DNA of 12,008 nucleotides from contig JAYVSS010000344.1 of NCBI GenBank assembly GCA_043775075.1, forward strand, positions 1 to 12,008, read 5' to 3'. A program made the translations under genes and the position numbers. Shown one piece after another: positions 1 to 7,045 of this stretch. The DNA comes from JANLQX01 sp043775075. Its GTDB lineage: Bacteria; Actinomycetota; Acidimicrobiia; Acidimicrobiales; JANYDT01. The notes beneath the pieces are model-generated. The model saw only the letters and a list, made by a program, of their open reading frames with translations, was not told the DNA's origin and ran no database searches. How positions within the stretch are numbered: position 1 is the first letter of the stretch; every line of letters starts with the position of its first letter.

Positions 1-236
1 AACGTGGCTGCTAAGCGCGCGGGGTTTCGTGTCCAGCAATCGGCGACGCCAGACCCGACCTTGATCGTGTCTGTGACTGCGGCGAACGCAGCCATCGGCG
101 GTATGGCATCACGCACAAGGCGGCTTTCCGCCTGCCATACCGCAGCGAAGCCCTTCTCCTCGGCGTACTTCACGATGTCCATACCCTCGCGAATCGTGTG
201 GGCGTCTTGCAGATAGAGAGCAACGGGCTGGGTCAT
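1..236 (-). CDS. luciferase-like (LLM class) flavin/F420-dependent oxidoreductase, N-terminal part only
   Basis: The first 78 residues of a protein that continues beyond the left edge. It starts MTQPVALYLQDA and continues through TIREGMDIVKYAEEKGF, AAVWQAESRLVRDA, AAVTDTIKVGSGV and ends at NPARLAAT. This is the first beta-alpha units of the luciferase-like TIM barrel: a helix ending in AEEKGF, then a strand with VWQAES, then a TDTIKVGSGV strand, as in F420- or FMN-dependent enzymes of this class. The ATG at 236 has AAGGA six bases upstream. It follows the amidohydrolase gene by 30 bases and is probably the fifth gene of the operon. In such clusters these enzymes can hydroxylate or open rings (RutA on uracil is one known case), but cofactor and substrate cannot be read from this fragment. 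The family call is fairly sure; the role is an inference from context. Confidence 0.75.
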   Translation of the reverse strand, partial: MTQPVALYLQDAHTIREGMDIVKYAEEKGFAAVWQAESRLVRDAIPPMAAFAAVTDTIKVGSGVADCWTRNPARLAAT

Positions 237-241
237 AGGTG

Positions 242-248
242 TTCCTTT
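242..248 (-). promoter_or_regulatory. ribosome binding site of the luciferase-like gene
   Basis: On the minus strand AAAGGAA lies about six bases before the ATG at 236. It is the clearest Shine-Dalgarno sequence in the left operon and settles the start. The upstream genes are instead joined by stop/start overlaps. Confidence 0.6.
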
Positions 249-266
249 GCGAGGAGATACGCGTAC

Positions 267-1385
267 TTAGAGAAGCTTGAAAAGGCGTTGTGCTTGTTCG
301 TTGGCCTTGGCCCGAACTTCCACCGGGTCAACGGTGGTGACGGCGCCCCCTTGGAGCACCGTGCGTCCCTCCATCACAATCTTCACCGGACGAACGCCGG
401 TGGTGAAGGCGAGGTGCCATGGTTCCATGGTGTCGTATGTCCACGTCACTTCATCGTTCAATGCCTCGGGAAATAGCTGCCATGAGTTTGTGAGCCACGA
501 CCACGCCGTGTCGGGCGACGCCGTCACATCGGACTCTCGATGCTTCACGTAGGCCACACGAAACTCATCGAGCATGTCCGCTCCGATCCCATCGGTGCCC
601 AGCACCACCGGGTTGGAACGGTTCGCCGGGTACGCGTACCCAACAGCATTGTTCATATTCGACCGCGGGTTGTGGGCCAATGTTCCCGGAATTTCACGAT
701 CGAGATGCACCCCGTGCACGATCAGCCAATCGTCGGTACACATACGTTCGAGGCGAGCCCCGGCATCTGAGTCGCCGAGCCCTTCCGCCACATGGACATG
801 CACGCCCACGCCAAGATCGTGGGCCAGCCCAGCAGCCGCCTCGAGAGTGGAATCAGCACACGTAAATGCGGCATGGACGCCGACCATCCCCCGCCCCCCC
901 GCCCTGATAAATCGCTCACACTCAGCCAATCCCCGTCTGGCGCCATCAGTCATCACCGACGGGCGCACGTCGGCGAAAGGCTGCGGCGTAACCGGTATAG
1001 GCGCCGATGGCGCGCCGGCAGGGCCGTGCCGATCGCTGACCCCGTATGTGCAGTTCACCCGGACCCCAACCTCGGCACACGCCGCGGCAATCACATCAAG
1101 CGAACCCTCTACCGCGTTCGGCCCTTCATAGTGATCAATGATGCACGTCGTTCCCACTTCGAGTGCCTCCAACGCGCCCAATCGCGCCGCGGCACCAACC
1201 ATCTCAAGATCCAAAGCACAATCCAACCGCCACCAGATCTGCTCAAGTATCGACGAAAAACTGGTCGGCGAAACCGGCGGTGCTGGCATCCCGCGCGCCA
1301 GTGAGGAATACAAATGATGATGCGCACAAACCAACCCCGGAGTGGTGTTCATGCCCAACCAACCCGATGCTCTGCGTGTGAACAC
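267..1385 (-). CDS. SsnA-like amidohydrolase (metal-dependent deaminase/hydrolase), N-terminally truncated
   Basis: A 372-residue member of the amidohydrolase superfamily, closest by eye to SsnA/8-oxoguanine-deaminase-like proteins. Seen directly: the strand-1 metal motif in PGLVCAHHHLYS (H22, H24), the family block WWRLDCALD (51-59), HVHVAE (H196, H198), VHGVHLD (H224, H227), HNPRSNMNN (238-246) and the catalytic-Asp loop GTDGIGADM (D265). Family members are usually about 430-450 residues and carry 50-60 N-terminal residues, half of a small beta-sandwich, before the PGLV strand. Here similarity begins at TPGLV, and upstream is repeat DNA that codes for nothing similar in any frame. The GTG at 1385 (or ATG at 1352) has no good ribosome site. 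The segment after the catalytic Asp also looks about 12-15 residues short. The active-site ligands are intact, so it could work or be a decaying gene. Inferred role: hydrolytic deamination or ring opening downstream of the hydroxylase. Confidence 0.75.
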   Translation of the reverse strand: MFTRRASGWLGMNTTPGLVCAHHHLYSSLARGMPAPPVSPTSFSSILEQIWWRLDCALDLEMVGAAARLGALEALEVGTTCIIDHYEGPNAVEGSLDVIAAACAEVGVRVNCTYGVSDRHGPAGAPSAPIPVTPQPFADVRPSVMTDGARRGLAECERFIRAGGRGMVGVHAAFTCADSTLEAAAGLAHDLGVGVHVHVAEGLGDSDAGARLERMCTDDWLIVHGVHLDREIPGTLAHNPRSNMNNAVGYAYPANRSNPVVLGTDGIGADMLDEFRVAYVKHRESDVTASPDTAWSWLTNSWQLFPEALNDEVTWTYDTMEPWHLAFTTGVRPVKIVMEGRTVLQGGAVTTVDPVEVRAKANEQAQRLFKLL

Positions 1386-1413
1386 CCAACAAGTGGAGGG
1401 GTGGCGCCGGTGG

Positions 1414-1466
1414 GGACCCCAGCGCGAGGACTGGAGCGAAGCGAAGCCCGCAGTCCTGGGGTGTCC
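1414..1466. repeat. imperfect inverted repeat (REP-like hairpin) between the hydroxylase and amidohydrolase genes
   Basis: AGGACTG (1427-1433) pairs perfectly with CAGTCCT (1451-1457) around a 17-base loop containing GAGCGAAGCGAAGC. After a bulge the stem resumes with CCCC (1417-1420) against GGGG (1458-1461), then GGA against TCC. The element is non-coding and directly adjoins the direct repeats. It could be an intercistronic repeat, an mRNA processing or attenuation hairpin, or the scar of an insertion. There is no U tract, so it is a poor simple terminator. Confidence 0.6.
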
Positions 1467-1523
1467 GGTGACCGGATCCCGCAGCGGTGAGCCGAGTCCG
1501 GTGACAGGACGACGCAGCGGTCA
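1463..1523. repeat. two imperfect 28-bp direct repeats, the second ending at the hydroxylase stop codon
   Basis: Copy 1 (1463-1490) and copy 2 (1496-1523) share GTCCGGTGAC, then GGA, then CGCAGCGGT and a final A, differing at about five positions. The period is 33 bases. Copy 2 reaches into the TGA stop of the upstream hydroxylase gene (1521-1523). Together with the adjacent hairpin they fill nearly all the space where the amidohydrolase N-terminus would be expected. Confidence 0.7.
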
Positions 1524-4136
1524 CTCATCATCGGCGGAAACCAACGAAGGACGGCCCATGGGAAGCCGATTGCGCCAGATGCCATCGACCATATGCAGCG
1601 CCGCGGCTACGGCCCCACTGGTCGGAACGAGGCCAATTTCGCCGACCCCTTTAATGCCATAGGGCGAACGCGGTTGCGGTACTTCGAGCAGAACTGTCTC
1701 GATCTCAGGCATGTCTTTCGGACGGATGATGCCGAGTGATCGCAACGTCATGTTGGTGGGTTGACCCAGTTCGTCCGACGGGAAATCCTCGGTCAACGCA
1801 TACCCAAGGCCCATGTGCACCGAGCCTTCGACCTGGCCTTCGCACAGCTGAGGATTGACCGCCCGACCCACGTCGTGGACAGCCACCACCTTCTCGATCT
1901 TACCGGTCACGCGATCGGCAATCACGACCTGGGCGGCGTATCCGAAAGCCGAGTGGATCGTGGGGTTTTCCACCCCTTCGTACAACGACTGCGTCCAGTC
2001 GACGCGATATTCGCCCTCGTAGTCAATCCCGATTTCGCATCCCCCCGCCCGAGCGGTCTCGCACGCCGATTTGACTGCGCCGGCGCCCATCAACGTGCCG
2101 CGTGATCCGGTGGTCTGGCCCAGGCCGAGCTCGCGGGTGGTGTCCACGATCACCCGAATACGGGTCGGATCGAGCCCCAGTTCTTCGACTGCAACTTGAA
2201 GTGCCACGGTGTGAATGCCCTGACCCATCTCGGTCCAGCAGTGTCGCACCTCGATTGTGCCGTCGGACTCGAAACGTATGACCGCTTTCGATACTTCTTT
2301 GAAACCGTTGCCGAGTCCCGAGTTCTTGAGCCCCAGACCGATGCCGACGGCCTTGCCGGCGGCAAGCGCTTCGTCGTACGCTACCTTCGCCCGGTCCAGG
2401 CAGGCTTCGGCTCCAGCCGACCCGTCGTCCATGATTTGTCCAGGGCCCCACACTTCACCCGGCTTGATCACGTTGCGTTTGCGCATCTCCCATCCTGAAA
2501 TCCCCACGGCTGAAGCCAAACGATCCATCGCCCCTTCCATGGCGAACTGCGCCTGGTTGGCGCCAAAACCTCGAAAGGCACCGCACACCGGATTATTGGT
2601 TCGCACGGCGTAGGCCAGCACGTCGATCGAGGGCACGTGATACGGCCCGCTGGCGTGACCAGCGGCGCGCTCCAACACTTTCATTCCTACGCTCGCATAC
2701 GGTCCGGAATCGCCGATCATACGTGCGCGTAGGGCCGTGAGTTTTCCGTCGGCATCGCAGCCAACGGCATATTCCAGCCGAATGGGGTGACGCTTGGAAT
2801 GCATGAGCAACGACTGTTCGCGGGTGCTCGTGACCTTCACCGGTTGACGCAGGAACCACGCTGCGAGGGCGGCGTGACCCTGATTGGAGAGATCTTCTTT
2901 TCCACCGAACGCTCCACCATTGGAGACCAGCTCGACGGTGATCTGCGACGTTGGAACGGCAAGAATCGCCGCAATCGAGTCCCGATCATCCCAGACACCC
3001 TGGCCACCCGAATACACGTGCAGATGCAGATCCCCGTTGGCGTCGACCGACGGCACGGCGAGCGACGACTCCGGCTCCAGAAAGGCCTGCTCGATACGTT
3101 GCGTTTGGAAGGTCTCCGTGATCACATGCGCGCTTGCCATCAAGGCCGCGTCGACGTCGCCGCGCCTGTACTTCGACGTGGACAGGACATTGCCTTCGAG
3201 ACCCCAGACCGCATGCTCAGGATCATCGAGGGCCGCAACCGCATCGGTGATCGGACGCAACACGTTGTACGAGACGGCCACCAGCTCAGCGGCACGCCGC
3301 GCCGTCTCTCGGTCGGTAGCAACGACGACAGCAAGAACGTCGCCAAGGTAACTCGTGCGGCCACCGATGGGGATCATGAGCGGCCAGTCCTTGTGGATCA
3401 GCCCGGTCTTCAGGGCACCGGGCACGTCTGCGGCAGTAAAGACACGCACCACGCCATCGAGCGCCACCGCAACCGCCGTATCGATTCCCGTGACATCGGC
3501 TCGGGCATGAGCGGCGAGCACCATCGCCCCGTGGAGCATGCCATCGACCCGCATGTCGTCGATATACGCGCGCATACCAATGGCAAGGTCGCGTCCCTCG
3601 TACTTCACCCCACTTGAGCCGACGCCACCGTTGACGGCAGGTATTCGATGCTCGCCCTGCGCGAGCGCTTCGATGGCGTCAAGAATCTTCACGTATCCCG
3701 TACACCGGCAAAGGTGACCGCCGAGGTGACGGCGGGTTTCGTCTTCGGTGAGCGCCGGTCCCTTCTTGTCAATGAGTGCCTTCGCCCGCACAACAATTCC
3801 CGGCGTACAGAAGCCACACTGCAACGCCCCACAGGCGGCGAAGGTATCGGCGTACCGATCAACTTCGGCAACATCGAAGCCTTCGAGCGTACTGATGGTC
3901 TTTCCTGCGACCCGGTCGAGCGACATTGTGCACGAAACAATGGGCTTACCATCGATAAGCACGGTGCAACATCCGCACTGTCCCTGAGGCGAGCAACCGT
4001 CCTTGGGCGACGTGATGTCCAACTCCTCACGGAGCGCAGCGAGGAGATGGGGATGGCGGGCCGAAACGGTGACGGCCTCCCCGTTCACCACGAGAGGGAC
4101 CCGCGAAGTGTCGATTGAATAAGGCGAAGAAGTCAT
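1521..4136 (-). CDS. fused [2Fe-2S]/molybdopterin hydroxylase, xanthine dehydrogenase family
   Basis: An 871-residue molybdenum hydroxylase with the iron-sulfur and molybdopterin parts on one chain and no FAD domain, a layout seen in XdhD/selenium-type hydroxylases. The ferredoxin-like cluster ligands are C48, C54, C57 and C69; the second cluster uses C107, C110, C143 and C145. Molybdopterin motifs are GGAFGGKED (407-415), GAFRGFG (519-525), GQTTGSRGT (673-681) and the catalytic Glu in KGVGEIGL (E833). By hand alignment to bovine xanthine oxidase, E354 (FLEPES) matches Glu802, R490 (VLERA) matches Arg880, F524 matches Phe914 and E833 matches Glu1261, which favours a purine-like substrate. It needs an electron acceptor; no FAD subunit is visible here, so one may lie outside. 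The ATG at 4136 overlaps the previous stop in ATGA, so the genes are probably translationally coupled. The first Cys spacing (five residues instead of the usual four) is unusual. Confidence 0.88.
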   Translation of the reverse strand: MTSSPYSIDTSRVPLVVNGEAVTVSARHPHLLAALREELDITSPKDGCSPQGQCGCCTVLIDGKPIVSCTMSLDRVAGKTISTLEGFDVAEVDRYADTFAACGALQCGFCTPGIVVRAKALIDKKGPALTEDETRRHLGGHLCRCTGYVKILDAIEALAQGEHRIPAVNGGVGSSGVKYEGRDLAIGMRAYIDDMRVDGMLHGAMVLAAHARADVTGIDTAVAVALDGVVRVFTAADVPGALKTGLIHKDWPLMIPIGGRTSYLGDVLAVVVATDRETARRAAELVAVSYNVLRPITDAVAALDDPEHAVWGLEGNVLSTSKYRRGDVDAALMASAHVITETFQTQRIEQAFLEPESSLAVPSVDANGDLHLHVYSGGQGVWDDRDSIAAILAVPTSQITVELVSNGGAFGGKEDLSNQGHAALAAWFLRQPVKVTSTREQSLLMHSKRHPIRLEYAVGCDADGKLTALRARMIGDSGPYASVGMKVLERAAGHASGPYHVPSIDVLAYAVRTNNPVCGAFRGFGANQAQFAMEGAMDRLASAVGISGWEMRKRNVIKPGEVWGPGQIMDDGSAGAEACLDRAKVAYDEALAAGKAVGIGLGLKNSGLGNGFKEVSKAVIRFESDGTIEVRHCWTEMGQGIHTVALQVAVEELGLDPTRIRVIVDTTRELGLGQTTGSRGTLMGAGAVKSACETARAGGCEIGIDYEGEYRVDWTQSLYEGVENPTIHSAFGYAAQVVIADRVTGKIEKVVAVHDVGRAVNPQLCEGQVEGSVHMGLGYALTEDFPSDELGQPTNMTLRSLGIIRPKDMPEIETVLLEVPQPRSPYGIKGVGEIGLVPTSGAVAAALHMVDGIWRNRLPMGRPSLVSADDE

Positions 4137-5125
4137 GCGACGCTACCGTTCGTGAGGCGGAATTTCGGAGGAGTGAAATCGGGTGAGGGCGGCGGTTCGA
4201 TGACGCCTTTTTGCGAAACGATGCGCCCGTAGTGCTGTGGCTCGCGGTAGCGATCCATCTGGAACAGTGTGTGCTTGAAGTTCCGACAGAGGTCAAGATC
4301 GCACACCGCATCAATAAGTTCGTCTCCAGTCGTGAGCGCGCGTGCGACGACCATGCCAGACGGGGCATAGATGGCCGACTGGCAGAGAGACTCGACGCCC
4401 TCCTCCACGCCCCCCTTGGCCACACCAACCACCCAGGTACCGTTCTGATAAGCGCCAGACTGCAAACAGAGATCGTTGTGAAAGCCCTGAAGCGCGTTCT
4501 GGCCGGGATCGGGGGCGTAGAAGATAGGCGTGTTGTATCCGATAAGCAGCAACTCGACGCCCTGGAGCCCCATCACTCGATACGTCTCGGGCCACCGTCG
4601 GTCGTTGCATGTAGCCATGCCTACGATGCCACCAAATGATCTGTACACTTTGAATCCGTCTGGACCGCTCTCGAAGTAGTAACGCTCAAGATGCTGAAAG
4701 GGGCGCGATGGTTCGTACGTCTCGTGGCCGGGAATATGCACCTTGCGGTACTGACCGACGACGGACCCATCGCGCTCCACCAGGATCTGGGTGTTGTAGC
4801 GATGCTTGGAACCATCGGCTTCGGTGGTGAGCTCGCCATAGCCGAGGGAAAAGCCAATCTCCAGCCGTTTCGCTTCATCGAACAACGGTTGGGTCGCGTC
4901 GTTCGGCATCGAGCGTTCGAACCACCGCTCGATTTCGACGGTGTCTGCACTCCACCACCGAGGGAAAAACGTGGTGAGGCAGAGCTCGGGAAAGGCCACG
5001 ACCGAACAACCACGGGCCGCACCTTCGCCAAGCAACGCAAGACACCGCTCGACCACATCAGAACGAGACTCGTCTTTACCGATCGGTCCCATTTGCGCCG
5101 CCCCGACGTGCAGATGTCGGGCCAT
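4133..5125 (-). CDS. N-carbamoyl-D-amino-acid hydrolase-like enzyme (nitrilase superfamily)
   Basis: A 330-residue cytoplasmic carbon-nitrogen hydrolase that would release CO2 and NH3 from an N-carbamoyl (ureido) group. The nitrilase triad is visible: E47 in FPELCLTTFFPRW, K128 in YRKVHIPGH and C173 in TCNDRRWPETYRVMG. The CNDRRWPE block, RPFQHLERYYFE, GYNTP, QSGAYQNG and REPQHYG closely follow Agrobacterium D-carbamoylase (about 304 residues, Glu47, Lys127, Cys172); beta-ureidopropionase is the main alternative. A proline-rich C-terminal tail of about 25 residues is extra. The start is the ATG at 5125, which shares one base with the preceding stop (TGATG) and gives the normal N-terminus. The frame is open to 5269, but that extra stretch is coding sequence of the M20 gene read in another frame. 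Its neighbours suggest removal of a carbamoyl group late in heterocycle breakdown. Confidence 0.88.
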   Translation of the reverse strand: MARHLHVGAAQMGPIGKDESRSDVVERCLALLGEGAARGCSVVAFPELCLTTFFPRWWSADTVEIERWFERSMPNDATQPLFDEAKRLEIGFSLGYGELTTEADGSKHRYNTQILVERDGSVVGQYRKVHIPGHETYEPSRPFQHLERYYFESGPDGFKVYRSFGGIVGMATCNDRRWPETYRVMGLQGVELLLIGYNTPIFYAPDPGQNALQGFHNDLCLQSGAYQNGTWVVGVAKGGVEEGVESLCQSAIYAPSGMVVARALTTGDELIDAVCDLDLCRNFKHTLFQMDRYREPQHYGRIVSQKGVIEPPPSPDFTPPKFRLTNGSVA

Positions 5126-6432
5126 CACACCACGTCCGTTTCTGAGAGCGCGAGCAACGTTTGCAGCAAAATGTCTGCCCCCATAACGAGATCCGAAGGG
5201 TCCGTGTATTCCGCCGGGTTGTGGCTGATGCCTTTCACACTCGGCGTGAAAATCATCGCCGCCGGACATACTCGGGCGAACATCTGAGCGTCATGCCCGG
5301 CCCCGCTCGGCATTCGTTTCACTGTGTTGCCGAGTTCTGTGCCCGTGTCCTCGATGAGCGAGATGACACGATCGTCGAACGTCACCGGTTCGAACCGGGC
5401 TAACGTACGCGCGCTTATGACCACCCCTTCGTCGATCTCCAGTTGACGGAGAAAAGCAGCGAGGCGACCTTCTGCGGACTTCAGTAACTCGTCATCGGTA
5501 TTACGCAGGTCGACGGTCATCGTGGCCGACGCCGCCACCACGTTCACGAGATTCGGCGCCAACGTGAGCAAACCAACGGTTCCGACCTGAGGATGTCCAA
5601 TGTCAATAGCAAGTTCACGTACGAACGTGGCAACACGTGCGGCGGCATAGCCGGCATCGTGACGCAGAGACATCGGGGTGGTCCCGGCGTGGTTCGACTG
5701 GCCGGCAATGGTCAGCTCCTGCCACGAAATACCCTGTACTCCCGTCACCGCTCCGAACCGGATGCCTTCAACTTCCAGCACCGGCCCCTGCTCCACGTGG
5801 AGTTCGACAAAGGCATGGGGCGACGGACCGGGGCAGGGCGTCACCCCGAGGTAACCGATTCGACGGAGTTCGTCACCGACCGACGCACCGTCGATCCCGA
5901 CCACGTCGTAGGCCTCTTCCGCCGCCATCCCTCCGACGTAAACGAGGCTGCCCATCATGTCGGGATTGAAGCGGGCGCCCTCTTCGTTGGTGAAGATGCC
6001 GACCTCGATCGGACGCCTCGTGACGACGCCGGCGGTGGCGAGGGTCTCGATCACTTCGAGCCCGGCCAGGACTCCCAGGTTGCCGTCGTACAGACCGCCC
6101 GTGCGAACGGTGTCGATATGGCTCCCAGTCATGACCGCGGCCGCATCGGGGTCGGTTCCGTCCCGGCGGCCGATCACGTTACCGATGGTGTCGATCCGCA
6201 CCTCGAGACCAAGATCAAGCATCCACGCCATGACCAGATCACGTCCGGCGCGATCCTCATCGGTAAGCGCCAATCGGGCGCTGCCCCGCTCACCATTGGG
6301 TCCGACGATCGGGCCGATCGCCCCCAGGTCGGCGATCCGGCGCAACAGCCGTGGGCCGTCGATATGGAGAGAGCGGCGAGCGCGTCGTTGGGCATCGGAG
6401 GTGCCGGAAGATTCAGACGCAGAAGTTTCCAC
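5125..6432 (-). CDS. M20-family amidase/hydantoinase-carbamoylase (N-carbamoyl-L-amino-acid hydrolase or allantoate amidohydrolase)
   Basis: A 435-residue binuclear-metal hydrolase, full length for the family (about 410-440). Metal ligands by motif: H105 (GSHIDTV), D116 (GGLYDGNLG), E151 (FTNEEGARF), H212 (ELHVEQGP) and H404 (GISHNPAEYT). The dimerisation-lid and substrate residues typical of the carbamoylase/allantoate subgroup are present: QSNHAGTTPM (245-254), VDLRNTD (307-313) and GAGHDAQM (377-384). It would hydrolyse an N-carbamoyl or ureido acid; L-carbamoylases, beta-ureidopropionases and allantoate amidohydrolases cannot be told apart by eye. It begins at GTG 6432; the nearby ATG at 6439 is out of frame. 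A promoter whose -10 box lies six bases before this GTG makes it the first gene of the operon, probably leaderless. The following carbamoylase starts on its stop codon. Confidence 0.87.
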   Translation of the reverse strand: METSASESSGTSDAQRRARRSLHIDGPRLLRRIADLGAIGPIVGPNGERGSARLALTDEDRAGRDLVMAWMLDLGLEVRIDTIGNVIGRRDGTDPDAAAVMTGSHIDTVRTGGLYDGNLGVLAGLEVIETLATAGVVTRRPIEVGIFTNEEGARFNPDMMGSLVYVGGMAAEEAYDVVGIDGASVGDELRRIGYLGVTPCPGPSPHAFVELHVEQGPVLEVEGIRFGAVTGVQGISWQELTIAGQSNHAGTTPMSLRHDAGYAAARVATFVRELAIDIGHPQVGTVGLLTLAPNLVNVVAASATMTVDLRNTDDELLKSAEGRLAAFLRQLEIDEGVVISARTLARFEPVTFDDRVISLIEDTGTELGNTVKRMPSGAGHDAQMFARVCPAAMIFTPSVKGISHNPAEYTDPSDLVMGADILLQTLLALSETDVV

Positions 6433-6437
6433 AACGC

Positions 6438-6466
6438 ATTGTCGCCGCCGTTTTACAAACTGTCAA
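6438..6466 (-). promoter_or_regulatory. sigma-70-type promoter of the catabolic operon, likely leaderless
   Basis: On the minus strand TTGACA (6461-6466) is a perfect -35 box, followed by a spacer of exactly 17 bases and GACAAT (6438-6443), a 4-of-6 -10 box. Transcription six to seven bases downstream would begin at or next to the GTG at 6432, leaving no room for a ribosome site. Just upstream of the -35 box are short direct repeats (AACGC AACGC, about 6470-6482 on the minus strand) that could bind a regulator; that part is speculative. Confidence 0.6.
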
Positions 6467-6522
6467 TGTTTGCGTTGCGTTCGGCCCGTGAACAGTGTGT
6501 TTCCGGCGAAGGCCGCCTGCCT

Positions 6523-6548
6523 ACCTGCCCCGCCCACCTGCCCCGCCC
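6523..6548. repeat. two perfect tandem copies of a 13-bp sequence
   Basis: ACCTGCCCCGCCC occurs at 6523-6535 and again at 6536-6548, followed by a partial ACCCA. It lies between the pilin-locus terminator and the operon promoter, and no function is evident. Confidence 0.7.
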
Positions 6549-6562
6549 ACCCATTCGCCCGT

Positions 6563-6600
6563 CGGAGAGCGACTGCCCTCCACGAGGCGGCCGCTCTCCG
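6563..6600 (-). terminator. hairpin downstream of the pilin locus, probable terminator
   Basis: CGGAGAGCG (6563-6571) pairs perfectly with CGCTCTCCG (6592-6600) around a GC-rich 20-base loop. It begins about 20 bases after the stop of the last pilin gene in the transcribed direction. The sequence after it is GC-rich, so it is an L-shaped, U-poor hairpin of a kind often proposed as a terminator in high-GC actinobacteria. Confidence 0.6.
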
Positions 6601-6619
6601 TTCACGGAGTGCAGGGGAA

Positions 6620-7045
6620 TTAGTTCGCGCAGACCGGTGGGGTAAACGCGCTGAAGGCCGGGACGGTGGCCGAACCGGCCGGGACCCCGCTGGCGGCGGC
6701 GCCGTAGGCCACGGTGAAGTTCCACCCCTTTCCTCGCACGACCGCCGTCTCCGGTGTGCCTGAGACGGTGGCCGATGAGCCGCCTGACCGCTTCACGTAG
6801 GTCGGCACGATTTGGGCATCGTTGGTCGGGTACATACCGTCGGCGTTGTCCGACCGGTAGGCCTCGAACGCCGTCTCGTAGGAATCCCTGGCGGCCCGAC
6901 ACGCCGTCTCCACTCCCTTCGTGCGGAAGCCTCCAGACGCCACCACAACGGTGGACGCCAAGGCGCCGAGAATCAGAACAACGATGAGAAGTTCAACGAG
7001 CGTGAAACCGCCCTCTTCTTTCGTGTCTCTCAATCGATTGAACAT
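6620..7045 (-). CDS. type IV prepilin-like protein, short form
   Basis: A 141-residue class III-signal prepilin. The leader MFNRLRDTKEEGG is basic/polar and ends in Gly-Gly; prepilin peptidase would cut before F14, giving mature FTLVELLIVV with the conserved Glu at +5 and a hydrophobic helix to about +22. The body has YPTNDAQIVPTY, GTPE and VVRGKGW motifs and only two cysteines, C49 and C139 (mature +36 and +126), which could form a disulfide. It equals the pilin core of the upstream PA14-fused pilin, without an indel, and ends where that protein's linker begins. The frame is open upstream to 7261, but the ATG at 7045 gives a normal leader; the ribosome site is weak. Expected role: major or minor subunit of a type IV pilus or pseudopilus. 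Which one is unclear without pilB/pilC/pilT neighbours in view. Confidence 0.88.
   Translation of the reverse strand: MFNRLRDTKEEGGFTLVELLIVVLILGALASTVVVASGGFRTKGVETACRAARDSYETAFEAYRSDNADGMYPTNDAQIVPTYVKRSGGSSATVSGTPETAVVRGKGWNFTVAYGAAASGVPAGSATVPAFSAFTPPVCAN

Noticed and set aside
1427..1523. CRISPR-like array
   Set aside because: Only two imperfect copies with a 5-base spacer and no cas genes.
2787..3617. 276-codon open frame on the plus strand
   Set aside because: It is antisense to the molybdenum hydroxylase, whose motifs span the same DNA; the composition is rich in Arg and His with no family resemblance.
5126..5269. Upstream-extended start for the carbamoylase
   Set aside because: The extra 48 residues overlap M20 coding sequence in another frame and have no counterpart in D-carbamoylases; the ATG at 5125 gives Glu47 numbering equal to the family.
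5593..6645. 350-codon open frame on the plus strand
   Set aside because: It is antisense to the M20 hydrolase and crosses the promoter and terminator of the minus-strand genes; there is no domain and no ribosome site.
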